From CAZAPZ01 sp964487285 (GTDB lineage Bacteria; Campylobacterota_A; Desulfurellia; JAADFJ01): 6,578 bases of DNA. The stretch spans positions 1 through 6,578 of the forward strand of contig CAZAPZ010000088.1 of assembly GCA_964487285.1 (NCBI GenBank), in the 5' to 3' direction. The notes under the pieces are model-generated. The model was not told where the DNA came from and searched no databases. It saw only the letters and a list, made by a program, of their open reading frames with translations. Position 1 is the stretch's first letter. Each line of letters opens with the position of its first letter. Made by a program: the position numbers and the translations under genes. Positions 1 through 5,612 of this stretch are shown here, in pieces.

Positions 1-525
1 AGCTTTAATCTCTTTGAGGACAACAAAAGCAGAAGAAGGGCTCCGTAGCGAGTTAACAATATTTTCTATGGTTGATATGTTACTGTTTTCTACAAAATAT
101 AAGTAACGTATCAATTCATCAGTTTCAGGAAGTGTTTCTGGGTCAACACCTATAAATGATGGAAGCGCTGATTTTCGCGCTTTGGCTATCGAAGTTATTC
201 TATAAGTGCGACCATCAGGTTGTGGTATTAATGAAAAGCCACCGATATCCAAAAATACGGTGAATAGATTCCACGTATCTTTTTTTGTAAGTGGTTTATG
301 TGTTTTGAATGTAATTTTATTGCCCTTGAGCGCTTTGCCTCCTTGCGTAAGAGGTTGAATTGAATCATCAGGAATAAAAGTTACATCAAAAATAAGGGCA
401 ATTTGGTCAATGAGATTCTGAAAATCAGCATTTTCAAAATGTAATTCTATTTTATCATCATTGTTATCGTCAATTGGCCCCAAACTACTGGCATTATTTT
501 TATTATTGTGAGTAGATTTGTCGTC
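1..525 (-). pseudogene. GspD-type secretin N0/N1 fragment fused behind katG remnant (partial, runs off left edge)
   Basis: This reading frame is open from the katG remnant to the window edge. From about 450 down to 187 the translation has the shape of a secretin N0 (STN) domain: it starts IELHFENADFQNLIDQIA, then has an NKITFK strand, a KKDTWNLF helix and GFSLIPQPDGRTYRI. From about 120 down to 1 an N1 (NolW-like) domain begins with DELIRYLYFVENSNISTI and LRSPSSAFVVL. Secretins form the outer-membrane channel of type II secretion or type IV pili, and the N domains face the periplasm. There is no signal peptide, no start codon with a ribosome site, and no pore domain in the window. Codons 451-525 encode an Asn/Asp/Ser-rich linker joining it in frame to KatG. 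As placed it has lost its own promoter, start and export signal, so it should not work as a secretin unless the junction is an assembly error. The secretin family call is fairly firm; the exact system (Gsp or Pil) is not. Confidence 0.6.
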
Positions 526-1047
526 TTCTGTTATTTTTTCTAATGTTTCGAGTACTTTCGTTAATTGGGCGGGTTGGTTGACCTCCCAATCTTTCTGCGG
601 AGCAAGACGGAGGCGCGCACCGTTGGCCCCACCGCGTTTGTCAGAGCCGCGGAAAGTTACCGCCGATGCCCATGCGGTTGAAATTAGTTCGGAAATCGAC
701 AGTCCTGAAACAAGGATCTTGCCCTTGAGGTCGGCGATGTCCTTTTCGTCAACCAAGTCATGGGTGACTTCGGGAATCGGGTCTTGCCACAACAGCTCTT
801 TTTCTGGCACCAACGCACCAAGATAGCGCGAGCTGGGACCCATGTCGCGGTGTGTTAATTTGAACCACGCCCGTGCGAAAGTATCGGCGAATTCACTCGG
901 GTTTTCGTAGAAGCGTTTGGAAATCGGTCCATAAATTGGATCCATCCTGAGTGCTAGGTCAGAGGTGAACATGATGGGAGCATGTCGTTTCGATGCATCG
1001 TGGGCATCCGGCACGGCGTCTGCTGCGGCTGGATCGCTCGGGATCCA
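526..1047 (-). pseudogene. katG: katG 3' remnant beyond the premature stop (central part, C-terminal domain truncated)
   Basis: Immediately after the TAA at 1048-1050 the same frame continues as KatG: WIPSDPAAADAVPDAHD, SKRHAPIMFTSDLALRMDP, ARAWFKLTHRDMGP, then STAWASAVTFRGSDKRGGAN and APQKDWEVNQP. It includes the proximal Asp of the heme pocket (codon 958-960, in TSDL) and the C-domain-side Arg of THRDMGP (codon 847-849), equivalent to the Arg that switches the Met-Tyr-Trp adduct in KatG. KatG likeness stops near 526, after LETLEKITE. Roughly the last 230 residues of a normal KatG of about 730-740 residues, most of the C-terminal domain, are missing and are replaced by an Asn-rich linker and a secretin. 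There is no start signal of its own. The stretch is G+C-rich (39 of 60 bases at 601-660), unlike the sequence on either side. The reading is certain; whether it is biological or an assembly product is not. Confidence 0.8.
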
Positions 1048-2073
1048 TTACCAGGCTCCTGCAGGGCTTTTTACCAAATTCCAGTCATATCTAAACAGTG
1101 TGTCAAAATAGCTGTTGTCCCACTGGATCGGAGTCGGGGTCCATGCCCCTTCTAAACCACTACCAATTGTGTCAACTCCTTTGCCAGTACCAAAACTGCT
1201 TTTCCAACCCAGACCCTGCTCTTCTATACCGGCACCTTCAGGTTCACGACCGACCAGCGCTGCATCACCGGCACCATGGGTTTTGCCAAATGTATGTCCG
1301 CCTGCAATCAATGCGACCGTCTCTTCGTCGTTCATCCCCATGCGTGCAAAGGTCTGGCGAATATTCTTGGCTGATGCGAGTGCGTTCGGTTCGCCGTTTG
1401 GACCTTCTGGATTTACATAGATTAGCCCCATCTGCACGGCTGCAAGTGGATTCTCGAGAATATGATCGCCTGAGTAGCGATTATCACCAAGCCACTCGGT
1501 CTCCGGACCCCAGTAGGTATCTTCTTCAGGTCCCCAAATATCCTCGCGTCCGCCGCCGAAGCCAAACGTTTTAAATCCCATCGATTCAAGTGCACAGTTG
1601 CCGGCAAAAATCATAAGGTCAGCCCATGAGATTTTATTGCCGTATTTCTGCTTGATTGGCCATAGCAGCCGACGGGCTTTGTCAAGATTAATATTATCCG
1701 GCCAGCTATTGATTGGCGCGAAACGTTGGTTGCCGGTGGATGCGCCGCCTCTGCCATCGCTGATGCGATATGTGCCTGCACTGTGCCATGCCATGCGGAT
1801 AAAAAGCGGTCCATAATTGCCGTAATCAGCCGGCCACCAATTTTGTGAGTTTTTCATAAGCACAAAAAGGTCCTTTTTTAGAGTCACCAGGTTAAGTTTC
1901 TTAAATTCTTCAGCATAGTTAAATCCTTCGTCCATTGGATTAGCTATAGAACAGTTTTGATGCAGAATTTTGAGATTCAACCTGTTTGGCCACCAGTCTT
2001 GATTGGATTTGCCACTAACGGCATTAGGTTTTTCAGATCTGCCCGTTACCTTGCTCTTGTTATCTTCATTCAT
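1048..2073 (-). CDS. katG: Catalase-peroxidase KatG, N-terminal catalytic domain, cut short by in-frame TAA
   Basis: KatG is a cytoplasmic heme enzyme that removes hydrogen peroxide by catalase and peroxidase chemistry. The 341-residue product begins like a full KatG (DWWPNRLNLKILHQN near residue 26). It has the distal Arg93-Trp96-His97 (RMAWHSAGTYR), the adduct residues Trp96-Tyr219-Met245, the proximal heme ligand His260 (GGHTFGKTHGA) and the proximal Trp318 (QWDNS). It ends at KSPAGAW, where the family continues Gln-Trp; here the Gln codon is TAA, one C-to-T change from CAA. The start is supported by AGGAGGT at 2079-2085, five bases upstream of the ATG. The product lacks the proximal Asp and the whole C-terminal domain, so it is probably inactive. 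It is divergent from a PerR-like regulator, the usual controller of katG. G+C rises along the gene from 20/60 bases at 1921-1980 to 32/60 at 1261-1320. The family call is certain; the pseudogene status depends on the stop being real. Confidence 0.93.
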   Translation of the reverse strand: MNEDNKSKVTGRSEKPNAVSGKSNQDWWPNRLNLKILHQNCSIANPMDEGFNYAEEFKKLNLVTLKKDLFVLMKNSQNWWPADYGNYGPLFIRMAWHSAGTYRISDGRGGASTGNQRFAPINSWPDNINLDKARRLLWPIKQKYGNKISWADLMIFAGNCALESMGFKTFGFGGGREDIWGPEEDTYWGPETEWLGDNRYSGDHILENPLAAVQMGLIYVNPEGPNGEPNALASAKNIRQTFARMGMNDEETVALIAGGHTFGKTHGAGDAALVGREPEGAGIEEQGLGWKSSFGTGKGVDTIGSGLEGAWTPTPIQWDNSYFDTLFRYDWNLVKSPAGAW

Positions 2074-2078
2074 TTTTG

Positions 2079-2085
2079 ACCTCCT
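2079..2085 (-). promoter_or_regulatory. Ribosome binding site of katG
   Basis: The minus strand reads AGGAGGT, ending five bases before the ATG at 2071-2073. It fixes the katG start and shows that the 5' end of the gene is intact. Confidence 0.85.
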
Positions 2086-2152
2086 TTTCTCAGGCTTAGG
2101 TTTGTTTGAACTTTTATACTATAAAATTACCCCCGACAACAGCTTGCTTTCT

Positions 2153-2182
2153 GTTATACCTCCTTAAAATGGAATTTATCAA
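2153..2182 (-). promoter_or_regulatory. Candidate sigma-70 promoter for katG
   Basis: On the minus strand TTGATA (2177-2182) is followed after 18 bases by TATAAC (2153-2158). Transcription would begin near 2146, leaving a leader of about 70 nt before the katG ATG. The palindromic candidate operator begins just upstream of the -35 box. Assigned by eye; the region is AT-rich, so chance matches are possible. Confidence 0.4.
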
Positions 2183-2188
2183 CTTTGT

Positions 2189-2247
2189 TTAATTAAGATT
2201 AAATCAGTAATAGTATATAATCTTAATTAAGAATATATACTATTACT
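2189..2247. promoter_or_regulatory. Interleaved palindromes between katG and perR, candidate PerR operator
   Basis: A 42-bp palindrome spans 2206-2247, centred between 2226 and 2227, with 20 of 21 pairs matching; the only mismatch is 2220/2233. Its arms are agtaatagtatata and tatatactattact, and its core is cttaattaag. A second inverted repeat, ttaattaagatt (2189-2200) with aatcttaattaa (2219-2230), overlaps it, so the core ttaattaaga also occurs as a direct repeat 34 bp apart (2189 and 2223). The site lies between divergent katG and the PerR-like gene. Fur-family dimers bind AT-rich dyads of this general type, so binding by the adjacent regulator is the natural inference. It does not match the Bacillus PerR box well. 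Confidence 0.6.
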
Positions 2248-2287
2248 CGTATTTGTCAAGTTATTTGTTTTATTTATGTAGTTGTTC

Positions 2288-2316
2288 TTGACTGACAATA
2301 ATTATTGTTATATTGT
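2288..2316 (+). promoter_or_regulatory. Candidate promoter of the perR-like gene (possible leaderless start)
   Basis: TTGACT (2288-2293) is followed after 17 bases by TATTGT (2311-2316), or after 15 bases by TATATT (2309-2314). Either would start transcription near 2321-2323, right at the ATG of 2324, where no Shine-Dalgarno sequence is present. An upstream alternative is TTGTCA (2254-2259) with TATGTA (2275-2280). The choice between them is open. Confidence 0.3.
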
Positions 2317-2323
2317 GCATATA

Positions 2324-2788
2324 ATGAATAAAAAAAATTCTCCCGTAAAATATGCCAATATCCTCAAGCAGACACTAAAGTCGCATAATTTTAAGATTAC
2401 ACCTCAGCGTATAGCTATATACAATGAACTGATGAAATTCAAAGAGCACCCCACTGCAACAGTTATATTTAAAAAGGTTCATAAAGCATTTCCGAATATT
2501 TCATATGATACCGTGCATAGAACGCTCTTGAAATTTGCGGAGCTTAAATTGGTAAGTGTTGTCGAGGGAAGTTTGCAAGGCAGGAAATTCGACATAAATC
2601 TTGGCAAACATCACCATTTTATATGCGTAAAGTGCAATAAAATTGTAGATTTTTACAGTAAAGAATTTGATAATTTAGAAATGCCGGAAGATATAAGAAG
2701 TAAATTTAAAATTTCAGGATACAGGGTTGTTATAGAAGGTGTATGCAATAAATGTATCAAAAAGGTAGATAAAAAAACTAATATATAA
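2324..2788 (+). CDS. perR: Fur-family peroxide-stress regulator, PerR-like
   Basis: This is a 154-residue cytoplasmic DNA-binding repressor of the Fur family. The N-terminal winged helix holds ITPQRIAIYNEL (residues 25-36) and the recognition segment SYDTVHRTL (60-68). The C-terminal dimer domain has two CxxC pairs (Cys101/104 and Cys141/144) for the structural zinc. His42, Asp90, His96, His98 and Asp109 line up with the regulatory metal ligands of Bacillus PerR (His37, Asp85, His91, His93, Asp104). Asp in IVDF, rather than the Glu usual in Fur, argues for peroxide sensing by Fe-catalysed His oxidation. It is read divergently from katG across a palindromic control region, which agrees with that role. 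The frame is open upstream to a TTG at 2282, which would add 14 residues (MFLTDNNYCYIVHI) unlike the family, so the ATG at 2324 is preferred. Neither start has a clear ribosome site. Confidence 0.88.
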   Translation: MNKKNSPVKYANILKQTLKSHNFKITPQRIAIYNELMKFKEHPTATVIFKKVHKAFPNISYDTVHRTLLKFAELKLVSVVEGSLQGRKFDINLGKHHHFICVKCNKIVDFYSKEFDNLEMPEDIRSKFKISGYRVVIEGVCNKCIKKVDKKTNI

Positions 2789-2920
2789 AGGTATAAACTA
2801 TCCATCCCCCCCAATGCATACATTTTCATTGGAACATTTCAAGATAAGAATTTCATTTTTGTTGTATGATTTATTTCAAGAATCTGTTGTGCCATACACG
2901 AGATTTTGTATCTTAAGAAG

Positions 2921-2949
2921 TTGGAAAAAAGAAAAAATAGTGTTATTAT
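2921..2949 (+). promoter_or_regulatory. Candidate promoter of the MBL two-gene unit
   Basis: TTGGAA (2921-2926) is followed after 17 bases by TATTAT (2944-2949). This predicts a start near 2957 and a leader of roughly 75 nt containing the hairpin at 2985-3011. The -10 box has five of six consensus bases and the -35 box four of six. Confidence 0.4.
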
Positions 2950-2984
2950 AAAAAGATCAAGAAGGGGAAGATATTGAGAATATA

Positions 2985-3011
2985 GCCGATTTTCTATTTT
3001 TTAGAAACGGC
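2985..3011 (+). promoter_or_regulatory. Leader hairpin just upstream of the MBL ribosome site
   Basis: gccg (2985-2988) pairs with cggc (3008-3011), and tttcta (2991-2996) pairs with tagaaa (3002-3007) around a five-T loop, leaving a two-base bulge (2989-2990). It ends ten bases before AAGGAGG. No T-tract follows, so it is not a normal terminator. It could protect the mRNA 5' end, or the dyad could be a protein-binding operator. Confidence 0.4.
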
Positions 3012-3033
3012 AAAACTACCAAAGGAGGAAATA

Positions 3034-3948
3034 ATGTTGGCAAAGCAGCTAAAAATTTCTATTGTAGTTGACAACTATATAGATCTTTTTTTAGATGATT
3101 TCAAAGACTTGAAACGCATTAAACCCGGAATGCTTAAGAAGCCGCTTATCGCCGGACACGGTTTGTCGATTCTCATAGAAGACACTTTCTCTGATTCTCC
3201 GCATAAAATTATCATGGATGCATCGCATTCATTTTTTGCCCTACGAAACAACCTTGAGGCAATGTCGATTGATCTTGCAACTATCGACGGTATATTTTTG
3301 TCACATGCACATCCTGATCATTTCGGCGGACTTAAGGAACTAATTGAAAGCATAAGTTTATTAAAGAAAAAAAAGATTGACCTATTCATTGGTAAGGATT
3401 CATTTTTTCCAAAACTGCTTAAAACTCCTCATGGCAATATCGGTCCTTGGCCACTGTCAATGGATGAATTGAAGAATGCTGGAGCTAAAATTAATATCCT
3501 TGATAGACCCGTAGAATTTGCCAATGGTCTTTTTAACAGTAGTATTGTTGAAAAAATAACTGCTTTTGAACAGATAATGAAAGGTGCGTACAGGCAGGTT
3601 GAGGATGACACTCAGTTAGATACTTTTACAGATGAAAACTCTATTTTTATTCCTACGAATAAAGGAGTGGTTGTTATCTCAGCATGTTCTCACAGAGGAA
3701 TTATAAATATAATAAACAGTGCAAAAAAACTTACAAAAATGAATTTAAGGGCTGTGATCGGGGGTTTTCACCTTGGAAAAGCCTCAACTGATGTCATTAA
3801 CAAAACGGTTTCGGCTTTGAGAAAAGAAGGTCCGGAATGGATAATTGCCGGTCATTGCACAGGTATTAAAGCTCACTGCAAACTAATGAACGAAATTGAC
3901 GGCTATCATATAAGCTCTGTCGGGACATCACTGACTATGAGTGCTTAA
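3034..3948 (+). CDS. Metallo-beta-lactamase-fold hydrolase of the dihydropterin (MJ0301/COG1237) family
   Basis: This 304-residue soluble protein has no signal peptide or membrane segment. The metal motif SHAHPDHFGGL gives His91, His93, Asp95 and His96. Downstream come ACSHRGIINII (His220), GGFHLG (His246) and AGHCTG (His274). This combination is characteristic of the family named after the archaeal enzyme that joins a ribofuranosyl-aminobenzene phosphate to a dihydropterin in methanopterin synthesis. Bacterial members are common and mostly uncharacterised, so the real substrate is unknown. All expected metal ligands are present, so the protein is probably an active metalloenzyme. The start is set by AAGGAGG at 3022-3028, five bases before the ATG. 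It is the first gene of a likely two-gene unit, 32 nt ahead of a second MBL protein, and follows a promoter-like sequence and a hairpin leader. The fold and family are confident; a role in peroxide stress is not implied by position alone. Confidence 0.85.
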   Translation: MLAKQLKISIVVDNYIDLFLDDFKDLKRIKPGMLKKPLIAGHGLSILIEDTFSDSPHKIIMDASHSFFALRNNLEAMSIDLATIDGIFLSHAHPDHFGGLKELIESISLLKKKKIDLFIGKDSFFPKLLKTPHGNIGPWPLSMDELKNAGAKINILDRPVEFANGLFNSSIVEKITAFEQIMKGAYRQVEDDTQLDTFTDENSIFIPTNKGVVVISACSHRGIINIINSAKKLTKMNLRAVIGGFHLGKASTDVINKTVSALRKEGPEWIIAGHCTGIKAHCKLMNEIDGYHISSVGTSLTMSA

Positions 3949-3980
3949 ATGAAGTCATTACTATTATTTATGGAGAGATA

Positions 3981-4931
3981 ATGATTAATTTGTCAGAATA
4001 TAACAAAGCGATAAAAGATATTTATATGATTCCTGAAGAATCTTGCTCGTCTAACATATATTTACTTGACAACGGTAGAACGCTGATAGATGCAGGGAAT
4101 CTTTCCGACATTCTTCGTAGAATAAACGATAAGTTTGACGCATCCAAAATTGAACGCATTTTTTTTACGCATGGACATTTTGAAAATATTGGAGGATTGG
4201 TTGATATTCTTCAAACAGCATCACCTGTAATCTACATTCACAATGCCGACCTTGACGGAGCCAAACTCGGTGAGCATAAATTATCCGAAGCCGTTTCACA
4301 TTTTAAGAATACGAAAATAGAAATAGTAAGCGATGGTCAGGCATTTAATTTAGACAGTTATAAGCTAACCGCGATCTATACTCCAGGCCATACGGCAGGT
4401 TCTGTATGCTATGCTGATTTTGATAATAAAATACTGTTCAGCGGGCATACCATTTTGAGAAGTGATCCAGAACAATGGTATGCTGCTAATGTTGATCTCG
4501 CCACAGGCAATAAACAGATGCTTTTAGAGTCTGTGACAAGGCTTTTGGGATGGCATTTTTCTGTTTTAATGCCATCTAATACAGCCCCCGATCTATTTAA
4601 GGCAGACGAACAGATTAAGGCGACATATCTTTCAATAGACGATTCGGGAGACAAAACGGAAGACGGCAATTTAAGTTTTATGCACCTTGCCGCACAACTT
4701 GCCGACCATAGGCGATTTAACGAAGCTCACAACCTTTACAAACATATTCTCTCAATGGAAAGCAGCAATGCCGCTCTTCTCGGAATGGCATTAACCGAGT
4801 TGGAACTGGAGAAATTTAACGATTCCCTTAAACATTTCAATATACTTTTAGAACAAAGATCGGATGATATCTTATTAGAAGGAAAAGCTTCGGCTTTAAG
4901 AGGTCTTAAAAAAGCTGCTTGCAGAGGCTGA
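3981..4931 (+). CDS. MBL-fold protein with degenerate metal site and C-terminal TPR-like region
   Basis: This is a 316-residue soluble protein. Residues about 12-205 have the glyoxalase II-like MBL layout: SSNIYLLDNGRTLIDAGN, then THGHFENIGGL, TPGHTAGSVCY, ILFSGHTIL and VLMPSNTAP. In active relatives these motifs read THxHxDH, PGHT, GDT and PGH. Here only His64, His66 and His137 remain in place, while Asp is Glu68, His is Asn69, the bridging Asp is His156 and the last His is Asn200. Metal binding is therefore reduced or altered, and it may be a binding or regulatory protein. Residues about 229-312 are alpha-helical and look like about two TPR units (AAQLADHRRFNEAHNLYKHI and ALTELELEKFNDSLKHFNIL), suggesting protein contacts. 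The ATG follows GGAGA at 3972-3976. It probably shares an mRNA with the upstream MBL gene. Its stop lies 9 bp from the stop of the convergent XRE gene. Fold confident, function unknown. Confidence 0.8.
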   Translation: MINLSEYNKAIKDIYMIPEESCSSNIYLLDNGRTLIDAGNLSDILRRINDKFDASKIERIFFTHGHFENIGGLVDILQTASPVIYIHNADLDGAKLGEHKLSEAVSHFKNTKIEIVSDGQAFNLDSYKLTAIYTPGHTAGSVCYADFDNKILFSGHTILRSDPEQWYAANVDLATGNKQMLLESVTRLLGWHFSVLMPSNTAPDLFKADEQIKATYLSIDDSGDKTEDGNLSFMHLAAQLADHRRFNEAHNLYKHILSMESSNAALLGMALTELELEKFNDSLKHFNILLEQRSDDILLEGKASALRGLKKAACRG

Positions 4932-4940
4932 GGTTAACTT

Positions 4941-5483
4941 TTAGAGGACAGGCGGAGAAACCACCCATATTGTTTCACAATCCATATCCGTATCATTTTT
5001 ATAGCTATGGGATACGATGGATCTAAAATAGAAACTGTCGCCTTGTTTAACAATGAATGTTTTGTCGCCGATTTGAAGTTCGAGTTCGCCTTTTAAAACA
5101 TATCCGAATTCTTCTCCGTCATGCTTATGAATTCCATGAGTTGATGAATGAGCGGGAATTATTCTGTATAATGGCTCCATACGCTTTTCTATAATCTTTT
5201 TTACTAAAAGTTCGGCAGAAACGTTACTCTCGGGATAAAGGATTTTTACTCTTTCGTTTTGTCTTACAACTATGGGTTCGATCTCTTTTTCATCACTCAA
5301 AAGGCGTTTTACATCCGTTTCAAGTATATTTGCAAGTTTTTGTAAGATTGTTATTGATGGAACAGCCTTACTTGTTTCAATTTGCGATAGGTATGCATCA
5401 GTACACCCAACTTTTTTTCCAAGCATTTTAAGGGTCATACCCTTACGTTTTCTTAATGTTTTAACTTTTTCTGACATCTGCAT
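4941..5483 (-). CDS. XRE-family transcriptional regulator with C-terminal cupin domain
   Basis: This 180-residue cytoplasmic regulator has an N-terminal Cro/C1-type helix-turn-helix at about residues 5-62 (VKTLRKRKGMTLKMLGKKVG, then YLSQIETSKAVPSI). A cupin-2 sensor domain spans about 105-178, with GIHKHDGEEFGYVLKG giving His119, His121 and Glu125, and a second motif at GDSFYFRSIVSHSYKN with His159. Such proteins sense a small ligand in the cupin barrel; the ligand cannot be read from sequence. The start is the ATG at 5481-5483, with GGAG at 5491-5494 upstream; the in-frame Met3 has no ribosome site. It has its own promoter (5512-5539) and lies downstream of, and in the same direction as, the acetate-type transporter gene with a terminator between them. 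Control of that transporter or of carboxylate use is an inference from location. The 180-residue length is normal for the class. Confidence 0.9.
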   Translation of the reverse strand: MQMSEKVKTLRKRKGMTLKMLGKKVGCTDAYLSQIETSKAVPSITILQKLANILETDVKRLLSDEKEIEPIVVRQNERVKILYPESNVSAELLVKKIIEKRMEPLYRIIPAHSSTHGIHKHDGEEFGYVLKGELELQIGDKTFIVKQGDSFYFRSIVSHSYKNDTDMDCETIWVVSPPVL

Positions 5484-5511
5484 AATAAACTCCTTTTAAC
5501 TTAATAAATGT

Positions 5512-5539
5512 ATTATACACAGATTTTGGTTAATATCAA
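5512..5539 (-). promoter_or_regulatory. Promoter of the XRE-cupin gene
   Basis: On the minus strand TTGATA (5534-5539) is followed after 16 bases by a perfect TATAAT (5512-5517). Transcription would start near 5505, leaving a leader of about 22 nt that includes GGAG. It lies on the exit side of the satP terminator, so the regulator is transcribed independently. Confidence 0.65.
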
Positions 5540-5550
5540 TAGAAGCAAAC

Positions 5551-5582
5551 AAAAAAAGACGGATTTTACTCCGTCTTTTTTT
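5551..5582 (-). terminator. Rho-independent terminator after satP
   Basis: gacgga (5558-5563) pairs with tccgtc (5570-5575) around a six-base loop, flanked by seven A (5551-5557) and seven T (5576-5582). The hairpin is symmetric and could act in both directions. It starts about 30 bp past the satP stop codon and separates satP from the XRE gene downstream. Confidence 0.92.
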
Positions 5583-5612
5583 AGAATTCTTAATGCTGTA
5601 TTTTATAGAAAA

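Larger units (their letters stand above)
2789..3033. other. Intergenic region between perR-like gene and MBL operon
   Basis: No coding potential was found in these 245 bases. They hold a C-run with a weak 6-bp stem (ccaatg 2811-2816, cattgg 2827-2832) that has no T-tract, a candidate promoter and a leader hairpin. No convincing terminator follows the regulator gene, so some read-through into the MBL unit is possible. Confidence 0.5.

Noticed and set aside
1048..1050. TAA as a recoded Gln codon or programmed readthrough
   Set aside because: Other genes in the window end in TAA, and no stem-loop or known readthrough context was recognised after the stop.
518..1816. Plus-strand open frames opposite katG (518-826, 1098-1574, 1115-1420, 1598-1816)
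   Set aside because: They lie antisense to clear KatG coding sequence, have no ribosome sites and show no recognisable protein features.
2189..2247. AT-rich palindromes as a terminator or a small RNA gene
   Set aside because: The stems are nearly all A/T and lie between divergent gene starts, where operators are expected and a terminator would have no gene to serve.
2282..2323. TTG start adding 14 residues to the PerR-like protein
   Set aside because: The extra residues overlap promoter-like sequence, have no ribosome site and do not resemble Fur-family N-termini.
2811..2832. Six-bp hairpin ccaatg/cattgg as a terminator of the PerR-like gene
   Set aside because: The stem is short, the loop is ten bases and no T-run follows.
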